Notes: generated from the sequence alone by a model not told the origin. A stretch of 64,000 nt of DNA from Lucinisca nassula (GCA_963580285.1 OY757010.1:72444738-72508737), one strand, 5' to 3'; numbered from the stretch's first letter, positions 11,588 through 22,740 are shown. Program-made: numbers and translations.

Positions 11588-11829
11588 TTAAGGGAAATGG
11601 GAACACCTGGCCAATTTTTCTGCCGTTTTTCAAAGGGAGACAACTTTTGGGACTTCCTGTTCGCTTTTCTATAAGCCCTGTCCCATTGAAAAAGGGGTCT
11701 ACTCTTAAAGGAAAGAATTTGCTCCTGAGGAGCAAATTCTTTCCTTTAAGTGTTGGCCCCTATTGACATGGGAGACAAAAATACTTTTGCAGGAGTTGCC
11801 TCCCCTGATGGTGTTCCCATTCTCCTTAA
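11588..11829. mobile_element. MITE with TTAA ends, copy 1
   Basis: The ends read TTAAGGGAAATGGGAACACC and, inverted, GGTGTTCCCATTCTCCTTAA. The centre is the palindrome AAAGAATTTGCTCC/GGAGCAAATTCTTT. Copies lie at 16142-16384 and 59500-59741. TTAA at both ends suggests a piggyBac-type target, but no empty site is available for this family. Confidence 0.75.
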
Positions 11830-11895
11830 GGCCTTGCTATTTGAACAAATTTGATTCACAATTTAGCAAGGGTTTCAGAAAGTGCAGATGGAATG

Positions 11896-11963
11896 TCAAA
11901 CAGTGGAGACCCTGATCAGACAGCGCCTTCAGGAGCAGTCTGATCTGGATCTGCACTGTTTGA
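11896..11963. repeat. D hairpin 1
   Basis: The outer arms are TCAAACAGTGGAGACCCTGATCAGA-like (split: CAAACAGTGGAGACC, TGATCAGA) and their inverse. The inner stem is CAGCGCCT/AGGAGCAG, imperfect. See the D family finding. Confidence 0.7.
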
Positions 11964-12052
11964 GATCCTGAATAGCAGTCTGATCTGGGTCTGCACTGTT
12001 TACTTAGGCCTGTTTATCCCAATACTTAGGAACATTACAGTAATTGCAGGGT

Positions 12053-12247
12053 GCAACCAGACACCGTCGTGATATGACTGAAAAATTGTTGAAAGCGACG
12101 TTAAACCCCAATTCACACACACACAGTAATTGCGGGGCTTTGGTGTCATTAATGTCCACTAGGGTAAAAATCCCACAACCTCAATAAGCAATGTCTCCAA
12201 TATGACCGAAATATAGTTGACAGGGGAGTTAAACCACATACAAAAAA
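12053..12247 (+). mobile_element. Two SINE 3' fragments
   Basis: 12053-12124 (CCGTCGTGATATGACTG, AAAGCGACGTTAAACCCC) matches, inverted, the 3' part of the SINE at 41898-42237. 12165-12247 (AATGTCTCCAATATGACC, GGGGAGTTAAACC) matches the 3' part of the 300-bp SINE family A. Confidence 0.65.
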
Positions 12248-12350
12248 ATACAAACAGTCTGTTTAGTCTTTGTATAGTGCTATAGGGTAGGTATTTACAA
12301 AGACAAAATTTCTTCAGACCAACAGGCTAGGAAAGGCTGCATTCTTGCCG

Positions 12351-12540
12351 AGTTGTTCAAAACTAATGATATCGTTAGCTAACCCATCATTTAATGTGGC
12401 TAATATGTTAATATGTTTGCTGAAAAAGCTACTCACATTTTAACAGCAAAAATACCTGAGTATTAGACTTTGTACTTGCTAGAAAAATTAACAATTTGAC
12501 CACTAATGAGCTCATTAAACTAATGAAGCTTTGAACAAAT
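12351..12540. mobile_element. Hairpin MITE, second copy (arm-deleted)
   Basis: It shares TTGTTCAAAACTAATGA, CTTGCTAGAAAAATTAACA and ACCACTAATGAGCTCATTAA with 895-1127 but keeps only a short piece of the central palindrome. Confidence 0.6.
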
Positions 12541-12984
12541 GGGCCAAGATATTCAGGCTAACTAAAGTCATTGCTAAATGCTTGCATTTGAAGACATATT
12601 AAACTGAATTGGGTTTTACAGCCTTTCAAGATTGTTTCATCAAATATTTTGAGCTGATCTTTAACTAGAGGTGGGCAAAAACGGGAGTACCTGGAGAAAA
12701 AAAAAATCTGACTCCAATGCAGAACTTAAGGTCAGCTGGTTTTGATTTTGATGAAACTCATCTTTCAAGGTATGCAACAAGATGGATGATGGTACTAGTG
12801 TTCATTTAATACTGATTACCGGTATGAATTAGTCATGAAAAGTCTTGTTTTAGGCTGCATCTGCATGATCTACCTTAAAGTTTGTTGAATTCAGCACTAT
12901 CAAATTTAACACTTGTCAGATTCAATTCAAGTCATTCAATATAGCTTTTCTATCTGTCTAATTTACCCAGAAAACCTGTGGACA

Positions 12985-13058
12985 CAGGCTAACAGTGCAG
13001 ACCCTGATCAGAAGCTGTATAATGTGGCATCTGATCAGGGGCTACAGTGTTTGCTGTC
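12985..13058. repeat. D hairpin 2
   Basis: CTAACAGTGCAGACCCTGATCAGA-type left arm (split: AACAGTGCAGACC, TGATCAGA) and inverted right arm ending CTACAGTGTTTG. The inner stem is poor. The D element continues at its right into ACGCCCCTTAA, where another MITE is inserted. Confidence 0.65.
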
Positions 13059-13101
13059 AAAAATAGAACAGAAACGAAAAAATAGACTTGACGCCCCTTA
13101 A

Positions 13102-13558
13102 AGGTGCATTATTGAGCTACCGGGTCTCAAAAATTTTTTTCTGGTTTTTATCTTCAATTCATACTCATTTGTCATGTGTACACTTTTGGAACCAAATACA
13201 GCTTCAGAACTTTGTGAAAACGGTCGTTTTCATTCGTGTTTACCCTCCGCTCTGAACATATGTGCGGAATTTCTGTTCTAAAAATAAATCTGTCACTTTA
13301 CACATACATGGCGACAGTATCGTCTCTGAGTGTCGTTACTTATGGCATGGTATTCAGCATCATATTTTTTTCCGATTCAGGCATGGCCTAAGCAAACAAG
13401 GCCAAAAATGAACGTCGCATAAAGTCATATATGGGGATTCTATTTTTGTCACGAACTAAAAATAGATCTAACTAGCGTTTGAAACCTAGTTAGGGAATCA
13501 CTCTCAAACTCACTTGCCTGTCATCATAATTGTTCGCATCTTTGCATAAAATGCACCT
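13102..13558. mobile_element. 457-bp MITE flanked by TTAA
   Basis: Ends AGGTGCATTATTG and its inverse AAAATGCACCT are flanked by TTAA at 13098-13101 and 13559-13562. Without it the flanks read ACGCCCCTTAAATGACAAATGG; a paralogue near 24252-24275 reads ACACCCCTTATATGACAAATGG and is uninterrupted. A single TTAA duplication is typical of piggyBac-like transposition. No ORF is present. Confidence 0.8.
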
Positions 13559-13795
13559 TTAAATGACAAATGGATTTGTCCAGCACATAACAAAGTAAGT
13601 CCACCAGTATAATGTGGGTTAAAACAGACATTATTGAAAGACCTATCCACGCAATCAATATTGACAAGTTTGACAGTGTTGAAATTGACACGATCAGTCG
13701 TATGGGCCAGCGCATGAGGAGAGGGTACTTATTGCATAGACGACCAGCAAAGGCTATGGCGAGCCTGCACATACAAGCAGCAGACATGCACATGA

Positions 13796-14358
13796 GACCA
13801 GACCTTGAGGTAGCTTTTACTGGTCTAGAGCAGACCTTGAGGTAGCTTGTACTGGTCTAGACCAGATGTGGAGGTAGCTTGAACTGGTCTAGACCAGACC
13901 TTGAGGTAGCTTGTACTGGTCTGGTCTAGACCAGACCTTGAGGTAGCTTGTACTGGTCTAGACCAGACCTTGAGGTAGCTTGTACTGGTGTAGACCAGAC
14001 CTGGAGGTAGCTTCTACTGGTCTAGACCAGACCTTGGGGTAGCTTGTACTGGTCTAGACCAGACCTTGATGTAGCTTGTACTGGTCTAGACCAGACCTTG
14101 AGGCAGCTTGTACTGGTCTTGACTGGACGTTGGGGTAGCTTGTACTGGTCTAGACCAGACCTTGAGGTCTGGTCTAGACCAGGCCTTGAGGTAGCTTGTA
14201 CTGGTCTAGACCGGACATTGAGGTAGCTTGTACTGGTCTAGACAGACCTTGAGGTAGCTTGTACTGGTCTAGACCAGACCTTGAGGTAGCTTGTACTGGT
14301 CTAGACCAGACCATGAGGTAGCTTGTACTGGTCTAGACCAGACCGTGAGGTAGCTTCG
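13796..14358 (+). repeat. 32-bp minisatellite built on a perfect palindrome
   Basis: About 17 units of ACCTTGAGGTAGCTTGTACT plus GGTCTAGACCAG. The 14-base core CTGGTCTAGACCAG is its own reverse complement in most units. A few units are shortened. It lies in intron sequence of the aminotransferase gene. The 190 bp before it (13605-13795) carry an open frame that I treat as repeat-derived. Confidence 0.9.
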
Positions 14359-14491
14359 TACAAGAATTTAATATGCATCAGGCCCTATTTGTTAGCTGCA
14401 CATGCAGATCTGAGCATGCTGAGGGCCCTTTCCTAATGGTTCAGCACATGTAGAACTAGCCTAACAGTTCCTCTAATTCTGTTTATTGTAG

Positions 14492-14565
14492 AGATTGATA
14501 TTCCTGATGATGGCACAAATGATCCATTTGATTTCAAGTTTGTAAGATGGATGACCAAAGAAAAA
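14492..14565 (+). CDS. KYAT3: Kynurenine aminotransferase (KYAT3-like), third-last coding exon
   Basis: The acceptor TTTATTGTAG precedes and the donor GTAAGT follows. With the single base carried from the previous exon it encodes KIDIPDDGTNDPFDFKFVRW then MTKEK. The text PFDFKFVRWMTKEK corresponds to PYDYKFVKWMTKHK-type sequence in KYAT3. The exon ends in phase 0. At 74 bp it is short but both splice sites and the frame agree with its neighbours. Confidence 0.92.
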
Positions 14566-14597
14566 GTAAGTACTTTCTATGGTTCATTGACATCTGG

Positions 14598-14815
14598 AGC
14601 GCTGTGGTGCAGTGGTAAAGCATCGGATTTGACATCGAAAGGTATCCGGTTCGATCCTCGCAAGCGCCAAGTGTTGTTTCCTTGAGCAAGAGACTTTATC
14701 CACATTGCTTAGTACTGGTTCCAACCCAGGAAGAGAGGGCCACATCGAAGATTAGTACTTGTACTAAATATGTTACCCTCTGTAAATAAGGTCGATTATT
14801 ATTATTATTAAAGAA
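14598..14815 (+). mobile_element. tRNA-derived SINE with ATT tail
   Basis: The head reads GAGCGCTGTGGTGCAGTGG (A-box region) and GGTTCGATCCTCG (B-box region). The body reads CTTGAGCAAGAGACTTTATC and CATTGCTTAGTACTGG. It ends with GTCGATTATTATTATTATTA, a tail type seen when a SINE borrows a LINE 3' end. It lies 32 bp after the donor of the preceding exon. Not a functional tRNA. Confidence 0.75.
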
Positions 14816-15209
14816 ATAGGTGCAGTTAACCCATTGATGTCATAGTAACTGCTCTTGTTCACAATATTAGACACACCCATCTTCTTTTAATTTTATATTC
14901 TAACACAGTGCGCCTATTTAGGCAATGAAAAATAACCGTGTTTTATTCTGCAACAAATCACGGTGCTGAAGAGCATGCCGAGTGATGTCATTAAAAATGC
15001 CAATTTATGACGTCGCTAGTCAATTTCCTTGACGTTAGACGGTGTAACGTAATTTTCTCGCATCGAAAACGTTAGAAAAGGATATAAATGCATGTTTTTC
15101 AGTCAATAGTTTTAGCGGAATTTCTTCTAACAATGGCGAAAGGTTATGAGATTTTGAAGGCAACAACAACATTATTGCCGATTTTCGGCATGTTAGAATC
15201 GAAATAGAT

Positions 15210-15415
15210 CAGCTCCAGTCTGTGATTTGTTGAGTAATAAATCACAGTTTGTCGGTCAGTTGTAAGTAGACAAATCATGCATGCGTAGCGCCCGTGATTT
15301 GATCTACTTTACAATTGACCTCCAAACTGTGATTTATTACTCTGATTTGATCTACTTTACAACTGACCTCCTAACTGTGATTTATTACTCACCAAATCAC
15401 AGTTAGAGCTGATTT
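15210..15415. repeat. Inverted-repeat element with a partly duplicated arm
   Basis: CTGTGATTTGTTGAGTAATAAATCACAGTTTG-like text (split: GAGTAATAAATCACAG) at 15218-15250 is inverted at 15325-15345 and again at 15385-15410 (CTGTGATTTATTACTC). The segment TTGATCTACTTTACAA is repeated at 15298 and 15347. 14890-15209 contains further AT-rich sequence without a recognised feature. Confidence 0.6.
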
Positions 15416-15532
15416 ATTTCTTAAATATAATGCCACTGTTATTTAGTGGATAACATTGTGTCATAAAGATCATATGACCACAAAAGCAATAACATGGCAC
15501 AGCAATGTAATGTTGTTAACAAAAGTTACAGA

Positions 15533-15855
15533 TCATAAGCCCCTGCCCATCGGGGCTTCAAGAAATAGATGGGCTGCATGATGCTTCCACTCAGAGCTGA
15601 ATCCTACCCGCACACAAGTATTGGTAAACCGCTTAGAGGATCTAAGCCTGCCCAGGCAATGCGGTGCGAGTCGGGCTTGTCCATGCTTATAAACCCTATT
15701 GGTTTCATTAGGTGACAGGGCTTGAGATGTCATTTCATCTCAATGTTGGGTAAAAGTCCCACAAAATTGGAAGCAATGTCTCCAAAATCAAAAATGACAT
15801 TTACAGTGTTGACGGGGATGTTAAACTTCAAATCTAACAAAAAAAAAAAAACAAA
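15533..15855 (+). mobile_element. SINE family A, copy 1
   Basis: A repeat of about 300 bp: CCCATCGGGGCTT start, GATGGGCTGCATGATGCTT, AAACCCTATTGGTTTCATT, GAGATGTCATTTCATCTC, and a 3' end TGTTGACGGGGATGTTAAAC followed by an A-rich AAAC tail. Five copies are present, all on +. The GACGTTAAAC 3' end resembles that of the tRNA-derived SINE at 41898-42237; I did not find clear A and B boxes. Confidence 0.75.
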
Positions 15856-16141
15856 CATTACAGATTTTTGTTAGAATAGCCTTGGTCAGGTGATTCTTAC
15901 AAAAATCCCCATGTGTTTCTTGGATAATTAGATCAAATAGTCTTGAATATCTTCATCAATCTGTCACATCGTGAGCAAAGATGGGCTCTTTGTTCCATTG
16001 AAATTGTTTTTATAACGAGTTTTGTTGTTATATTGAACGTCGGTATAAAGACAGTTGTCTGTACCACAATGTGTGTATCTAACAAGGAGTATGGAAACTC
16101 CTCAGTCATTTTTGCTTATGGAACTATAATTATTCTTGCCC

Positions 16142-16384
16142 TTAAGGGGAATGGGAACACCTTCAGGGGACGCAACTCCTGCAAAAGTATGTTTGTCTCC
16201 AATTTCAATAGGGGTCAACTCTTAAAGGAAAGAATTTGCTCCTGAGGAGCAAATTCTTTTCTTTGAGAGTAGACCCCTTTTTCAGTGGGACAGGTCTTAT
16301 AGAAAAGCGAACAGGCAGTCCCGAAAGTTGTCTCCCTTTGAAAATGGTGGGGGAAAATCTGCCAGGTGTTCCCATTCCCCTTAA
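16142..16384. mobile_element. MITE with TTAA ends, copy 2
   Basis: Best copy of the family: TTAAGGGGAATGGGAACACC and its exact inverse at the other end. The central palindrome is AAAGAATTTGCTCC/GGAGCAAATTCTTT around TGAG. Confidence 0.8.
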
Positions 16385-16796
16385 GCTGCCAAGAAAACAT
16401 CTGAAAATGTTGCCTATTCATTTCGTCTGCTGCATCTTCTTGCAAAGCTTCAAACATTTTTGCAAACAGGTAAACAGTGTGAACCCAGATCAGACTCTGG
16501 AGGAGCAGAGGTCCACACATTCTGTAGAAAAGACTTTTATTGAAGTAACCAGCAGACTGTTCACATCTTTAGGGTTAAAACACTGAGAATAGAATAAATT
16601 GCCTAAATACTAATTATTGGTCTGTTAAATTCCAAGGCAAACAAATAATATTACCTCTGTTTTATTTATTGGGCGGTTAAATTCCAACACAAACAAACAA
16701 TAACACCTCTGTTTTATTTCCTGGGCTGTTTAACTCCCAACAAAAACAAACTTTCTTGTATAAAATCTTATGAACATAACTGTTTGAAACTAGGCC

Positions 16797-17112
16797 CCCA
16801 CCCATTGGGGCTTAAAGGAATAAATGGGCTGCATGATGCTTCCACGCAGACCTGAATCCGACCGCACACGAGTACTGGTAAACCGTTTAGAGGATCTAAG
16901 CCTGGCCAGGCAAAGTAGCACGAGGCAGCCCGTACATGCTTATAAACCCTATTGGTTTCATTGGGCGACAGGGCTTGAGATGTCATTTCATCTCAGTGTT
17001 GGGTAAGTCCCACAAAATTGGAATTGAAATTGGTCATTTTATAGGTCATGTCTCAAAAATGACCTATAAAGTGTTGACGGGGACATTAAACCTAAAATCA
17101 AACAAACAAAAA
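16797..17112 (+). mobile_element. SINE family A, copy 2
   Basis: Same blocks as copy 1, ending GTTGACGGGGACATTAAACC and an AAAC tail. 16400-16796 and 17113-17625 hold AT-rich intron sequence; imperfect direct repeats around TTAAATTCCAA lie at 16625-16740. Confidence 0.75.
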
Positions 17113-17625
17113 CCTGTTTGAATCTATTCTTGAATGGGCCAGAAGCCATGTTAACAACAAAACCCCATATTCAAATCATAAAATTGATGTGCTGTTTCAA
17201 CGTGGGTTTTGAATTTTTGATATCACAAGATGGGCCTTGCTTTGTTTACATCTTGTTGAGCAATGTAACATTGTTGCCCTGATGAGGACATCAGAAATGT
17301 CATTGCGCAACTGAAGTCATTGTTAACAAAGTTCTGAACTAGCCGCCGTGCTGGTTTTATAATGGCATTTGAAGGGTTTACATGGAGTTTTAGGGTGTTT
17401 TCAACGCCATTTGCCCATTGGAATCATAAGTTATGAAACAGTAGCTATCACCCGTAGTTATTTCATTGTTATAAGATTTGCTGGGTCCCTCAGAAGATAT
17501 TTGAACACTTGGCCTAGCAGCCTCTTGTTCCGGGAAACAGCTTCTTCAGGACTAGGCAAATGATAATGCATGAAAATCCATGGGTAACCCCTATAATAAT
17601 ACATAGCTCCAGATAAGGCACTTTT

Positions 17626-20360
17626 TAGCTCACCTGTCACGTAGTGACGAGGTGAGCTTTTGTGATCACTTTTTGTTCGTCGTGCGTGCGTGTGTGCGTG
17701 CGTGTGTGCGTAAACTTTTTCTTCAAATGACATCTCCTCCTAAACCACTGACCCGATTTTAACCAAACTTCACAGGAATGATCCTTAGGTGGTCCCCTTT
17801 CAAAGTTGTTCAAATGGTTCCGGTCCATTGCACATCTAGGTCACAGGAGCTAAAAATAGATTTTTTAAACGAAAACTTAAAAAATCTTCTTCTCTGAAAC
17901 CACAAGGCCCAGGTCTTCGATATTTGGTATGAAGCTTCATCTAGTGGACCTCTACCAAGATTGTTCAAATTATAGCCCTGGGGGCCAAAATGCCCCCGCA
18001 CCGGGGGCCTTTGGTTTTACATAGGCTTATATTGGGAAAACATTAAAAAATCTTCTTCTCTGAAACCACAGGGCCCAGGTCTTTAATATTTGGTGTGAAG
18101 CTTTACCTGGTGGACCTCTACTAAGATTGTTCAAATTATAGCCTTGGGACCAAAAATGCCCCCGCCCCGAGGGCCTTTGGTTTTACATAGGCTTATACAG
18201 GGAAAATCTTTAAAAATCTTCTTCTCTGAAACCGCAAGGCCTAGATCTTTGATATTTGGTGTGAAGCATCATCTAGTGGACCTCTACCAAGATTGTTCAA
18301 ATTATAGCCCTGGGGGCCAAAATGCCTCCGCCCGGGGGCCTATGGTTTTACATAGGCTTATATAGGGAAAATCATTAAACAATCTTCTTCTCTGAAACCA
18401 CAAGGCCCAGGTCTTTAATATTTGGTGTGAAGCCTTAACTGGTGGACGTCTACTAAGATTGTTCAAATTATAGCCTTGGGGCGAAAAATGCCCCCGCCAG
18501 GGGGCCTTTTGTTTTACATAGGCTTATATAGGGAAAATCTTTAAAAATCTTCTTCTCTGAAACCACAAGGATCAGGTCTTTGGTATTTGGTATGAAGCTT
18601 CACCTAGTGGACCTCTACCAAGATTGTTCAGATTATAGCCCTGGGGCCAAAAATGCCTCCGCCCAGGGGGCCTTTGGTTTTACATAGGCTTTTATAGGGA
18701 AAATCTTCAAAAAATCTTCTTCTCTGAAACCACAAGGCCTAGGTCTTTGATATTTGGTGTGAAGCTTCATCTTTTGGACCTCTATCAAGATTGTTCAAAT
18801 TATAGTGCTGGGGCCAAAAATGCCCCCACCCCGGGGCCCTTTGGTTTAACATGGGCTTATATAGGGAAAAACTTTAAAAATCATCTTCTCTGAAACCCCA
18901 AGGCCCCGGTCTTTGATATTTGGTATGATGGTTCATCTACTGGACCCCTACCAAGATTGTTCAAATTATGGTGCTGGGGCCAAAAATGCCCCCGCCCTGG
19001 GGCCCTTTTGTTTTTACATGGTCTTATATAGGGAAAAAATGCCCCCGCCTCGGGGCCCTTTGGTTTAACATGGGCTTATATAGGGAAAATCTTTAAAAAT
19101 CATCTTCTCTGAAACCGCATGGCCCAGGTCTTTGCTATTTGGTATGAAGCTTCATCTAGTGGATCCCTGCCAAGATTGTTCAAATTATAGTGCACAGGCC
19201 ATAAATGCCCCCGCCTCGGGGCCCTTTGGTTTAACATGGGCTTATATAGGGAAAATCTTTAAAAATCTTCTTCTCTGAATGGGCAAGGCCCAGGTCTTTG
19301 ATATTTGGTATGAAGCTTCATCTTGTAAACCTCTACCAAGATTGTTCAGATTATAGCCCTGGGGACAAAAATGCCCGCTCCGGGGCCCTTTGGTTTTACC
19401 TAGACATATATCAGGAAAATCTTGAAAAATCTTCTTCTGAAACCACAAGGCTCAGGTCTTCGATATTTGGTATGAAGCTTCATCTAGTGGATCTCTACCA
19501 AGAGTGTTCAAATTATAGCCCTGAGACCAAAATTGCCCCTGTCTCGGGGCCCTTTGGTTTTACATAGACTTATATAGGGAAAATCTTTAAAAATCTTCTT
19601 CTGTGAAAACCTCAAGGCCTAGGTCTTTGATATTTGGTGTGAAATTTCATCAAGTGAACCTCTATCAAGATTGTTAAAATTATAGCCCTTGGGCCAAAAG
19701 TGCAACCCCCCCCCCCCCCCCACCCCCCCCCCTCTGCCCCAAGACCCTTTGGTTTTACATAGACTTACAAAGGGAAATGTTTAAAAATCTTCTCCGAAAC
19801 GGCAAGGCCCATGTCTTTGATATTTGGTATGGAGCTTCATCTAGTGGACTTCTACCAAGATTGTTCACATTGTAGCCCCTGGGCCACAAATGCCCCCGCC
19901 CTGGGGCCCTTTGGTTTTACATACACTTATATAGAGAAAATCTTTGAAAATCTTCTTCTCTGAAACCGCAAGGCCCAGGTCTTTGATATTTGGTGTGAAG
20001 CTTCATCTAGTGGACCTCTATCAAGATTGTTTAGATTATAGCCCTGAGGCCAAAAATGCCCCCGCCCTGGGGCCATTTGGTTTACATAGGCTTATGTAGG
20101 GAATAGCTTTAAAAAATCTTCTTCTCTGAAACCGCAAGGCCCAGGTCTTCGATATGTTGTTTGTAGCTCCATCTAGTGGACCTTTGCCAAGATTGTTCAA
20201 ATTATAGCCTTTGTATATATTTGGTATGAAGCTTCACCTTTTTAGACCTCCTTCAACATTATGCACATTATAGCCCTGGGGTCAATAATGGCCCTCCACG
20301 GGACCCACTTGTTACTCTATGGATCAGGTGAGCGATCCAGGCCCATCATGGCCCTCTTGT
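17626..20360 (+). mobile_element. T1 tandem-repeat element, copy 1 (pearl/Helentron-associated type)
   Basis: The head is a nested palindrome: AGCTCACC...GGTGAGCT enclosing GTCACGTAGTGAC. A GTTCGTCGTGCGTGCGTG stretch and a leader to about 17870 follow. About fourteen units of about 165 bp carry GGCCCAGGTCTTTGATATTT and GAAGCTTCATCTAGTGGACC. The 3' end carries GGATCAGGTGAGCGATCC and, less perfectly here, GGCCCATCATGGCCC followed by TCTTGT. It sits in the intron between the exons at 14565 and 20561, so it is probably carried in the primary transcript. Confidence 0.8.
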
Positions 20361-20530
20361 TTCATCAGAAAAGTACAAAAAAAATTCTTATTTCTGCTCG
20401 AAAACATACATTGTGGGTACTCATTAGAATCGCCTCGGTGAGGCGCTTCTAATGAGCACCCACAATGTATGTTTTCATGCAGAAATAAAGAAAATAATAT
20501 TCGGATACCCCCCTATTATCTTGGGCTATG
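20361..20530. repeat. H hairpin next to T1
   Basis: TTCTTATTTCTGCTCGAAAA, TTGTGGGTACTCATTAGAA and CGCCTCGGTGAGGCG lead to the inverted right arm. The terminal inverted repeats of a full MITE are not visible here. Confidence 0.7.
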
Positions 20531-20560
20531 AATTAATACCTCTGTTTTAAATTCTTGTAG

Positions 20561-20647
20561 AAATTATCAGCGATACCACCATCAGCATTTTATTGTAAGG
20601 AGCACAAACACCTTGGAGAAAAATATGTCCGATTCTGCTTTATAAAG
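20561..20647 (+). CDS. KYAT3: Kynurenine aminotransferase (KYAT3-like), second-last coding exon
   Basis: The acceptor TTCTTGTAG precedes AAA; the donor GTAATA follows AAG. The exon is 87 bp, phase 0 on both sides, and encodes KLSAIPPSAFYCKEHK then HLGEKYVRFCFIK. KLSAIP.SAF is characteristic of KYAT3. In the family the arginine of VRFCF binds the substrate alpha-carboxylate, and it is present here. The donor GTAATA is weaker than the GTAAGT of the two preceding exons. Confidence 0.93.
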
Positions 20648-20869
20648 GTAATAATTTTGTTTGTCATGTCAGTTTGTGTAAGGAGGAAAATAGGTTACAC
20701 CAACTGTTGCAATAGTGTATTCTTTATTTGCATAATCGGAGCACATGCTCTAAATCAAAGCACTGACAGCACTGTTGGGTTGATTGTCTCTAAGTGTAGG
20801 AAAGAAATATGATCCTGAAAGGTGACTTTAGACTATTAATGTTTCCTTCAATCCTCACTTCGCTGCTCT

Positions 20870-21010
20870 GTAAGCAAACAATGTAGACTCGGATCAGACA
20901 AAGTGTTCTACAGCATCTGACCCTTGAATACCTGCACTGTAAGGAAACAGTGTAGACCCTGATCAGATGCCACATTCTGTGGCCTCTGATCTGGGTCTAC
21001 ACTGTTTGCC
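20870..21010. repeat. D hairpin 3, with an adjacent second half-copy
   Basis: The right copy (20940-21009) has GAAACAGTGTAGACCCTGATC, here split as AAACAGTGTAGACC and TGATC, with the inner stem AGATGCCACA/TGTGGCCTCT and the inverse outer arm. The left copy (20873-20940) is degenerate. Confidence 0.7.
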
Positions 21011-21231
21011 AAACTCAACACATGATTCCACCCCAGATTCTTTAGTTAACCTTCTTACTCAATACTCTGACCTCACATTGATACATTTATTATGTGGCCA
21101 TTTTCTATAAATAACGTTGCCTGGATTTGCTAGTAATTAGTGATAGCCACGTGGACTTTAGCTCTCTAGAGGATTATGTAGTTAGTAACGTGGGTCAATT
21201 GTCAAACAACTGACCTAAAGCACACATTAGA

Positions 21232-21425
21232 AGTCCATGAAATGAACACTCCTCTAAACTGACTTAATATCGAGGAAAGTGGGGGTTATTGGGGTAAACA
21301 TTATTTTCCTTAGTTTTGCTCTAAAACATATGTTGTGGGTACTCAATGAGGTGATTCTAACGCGCACCCACAATCTATATTTCAACTAGAAATAAGAAAA
21401 ATATCAAACATTTGCATCTGAAAAA
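21232..21425 (+). mobile_element. H-family MITE, subfamily b
   Basis: Left end CCATGAAATGAACACTCC, then AAAGTGGGGGTTATTGGGG, then the H hairpin with a shortened centre (ACTCAATGAGGTGATTCTAA). The right arm ends GAAATAAGAAAAAT. 21430-22430 is AT-rich intron without other recognised features apart from short ATTTTCACAGT repeats at 21960-22030. Confidence 0.65.
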
Positions 21426-22430
21426 TGCTAGTTCTAGTGATTTTAGCCATCAATCAAAACAACAAAATAAATTGTTTATTACATTTTCATTTATTACCTT
21501 TGAATTTTCAAATTCGGCAATTCTGATTTCCTACCAAAACAGTTCCAGTCAGGGCATGAATTTCAGGAGGCGTGGTTTAGTTTGAAAATCAGTCACGATC
21601 TTTTTTTCATTTCAATGCAAAAATCATCCTGTGCTTGCAATACAAATGCAACAATGTCATGAAAGTAGAACTGTATTATCAAGAAAATCATACTTTATCT
21701 TCCTGTTGCAAGTCTTTTCTCAAAAGCATCAAATGAATGTGAAAATTGAAGTCTGATTTCCATGATTTTATCAGATTTTCCGCCAAATGTCGCCTAGCAA
21801 TTATGACGTCAAAATGTTTGAAATGAAATAATTCACTCCGATGAATTATAGATTATATTTAACTGAGAAATCTCAGTAAATCACTACTGAAAATACAATA
21901 ATTATTTTTATTTTATACTCTGCAGTGAAATCAATGCATATCGGAAACAAATAAAAATGATATTTTCACAGTCAAAATATATGATATTTTCACAGTGTGA
22001 AAAATAACATGGCCTTGTTATTTTCACAGTAGCAGCCCAGACTATTTTTTCTTGCCAAAAGTCATATGTTATCGATAAAATAATTCTGCAAAATACCTTG
22101 AAAACCACCTTTGAACTGTAAAAATGCTGTTTTTCAAAATGGTGATCTGTTTATGATGTTGAAACTGACAGTTGTGACATCATATATGACGAGTCAGGTC
22201 AAAATTTTTTTTGTGACGTACAATAGGATTGAACTATTACCGTAAATATCCATAGACAATTTACTTTTTTTTTTGGCAGATACCAAAAATATTTCATCTC
22301 TTGGGCTGGAAACATCCGAATTTTCACTCGTGCTTCGCACTCCTGAAAATTTGGATGTTGTCAACACACTCGATGAAATATTTTTAGTATCCACCTCAAA
22401 AAAGTAAATATATACTTATTCCATTTACAG

Positions 22431-22499
22431 AAAGATGAGACACTAGAGGCAGCAGCTGATATTTTACGGAAGTGGAAAGCAGAACTGGACAGTCATTAA
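22431..22499 (+). CDS. KYAT3: Kynurenine aminotransferase (KYAT3-like), last coding exon and stop
   Basis: The acceptor CCATTTACAG precedes AAA. The exon encodes KDETLEAAADILRKWKAEL then DSH and ends at TAA (22497-22499), phase 0. D.TL..A...L..WK matches the C-terminal helix of KYAT1/KYAT3. The four visible exons join to about 139 residues of an enzyme that is usually about 420-450 residues. No clear polyadenylation signal was identified; a hairpin MITE begins 9 bp after the stop. Confidence 0.92.
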   Translation, partial: KDETLEAAADILRKWKAELDSH

Positions 22500-22507
22500 G
22501 TCAAAAT

Positions 22508-22740
22508 GTCCATGAAATGAAGACCCCTCTAAAGCCCACTTTATACAGAGAAAAGTGGGGTTTAAGTGGGAATTCACTTTTTTACCTAATTTTTGCTCAA
22601 AAACATATTTGTGGGTACTCGTTAGAACTGCCCCATTGAGGTATTTCTAAGGAGCACTCACAATATCTATATTTGGACTAGATTTAAGAAAAATAACAAA
22701 GATTTTCATCTGAAAAATGTTAGTTCTAGAGATGTGAACA
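22508..22740 (+). mobile_element. H-family MITE directly after the KYAT3-like stop codon
   Basis: CCATGAAATGAAGACCCCTC, AGTGGGGTTTAAGTGGG and the H hairpin (GTGGGTACTCGTTAGAA, CTGCCCCATTGAGG) follow the stop within 10 bases, so the 3' UTR almost certainly includes it. The stem is less perfect than in most copies. Confidence 0.75.

Noticed and set aside
13605..13845. Frame reading ERPIHAINIDKFDSVEIDTI as a host exon
   Set aside because: It continues into the minisatellite, and its RRGYLLHRRPAKA segment belongs to repeat-derived frames; no splice sites support it.
17870..20200. Regularly spaced repeats as a CRISPR array
   Set aside because: Units are contiguous 165-bp repeats with no unique spacers, and the genome is animal.
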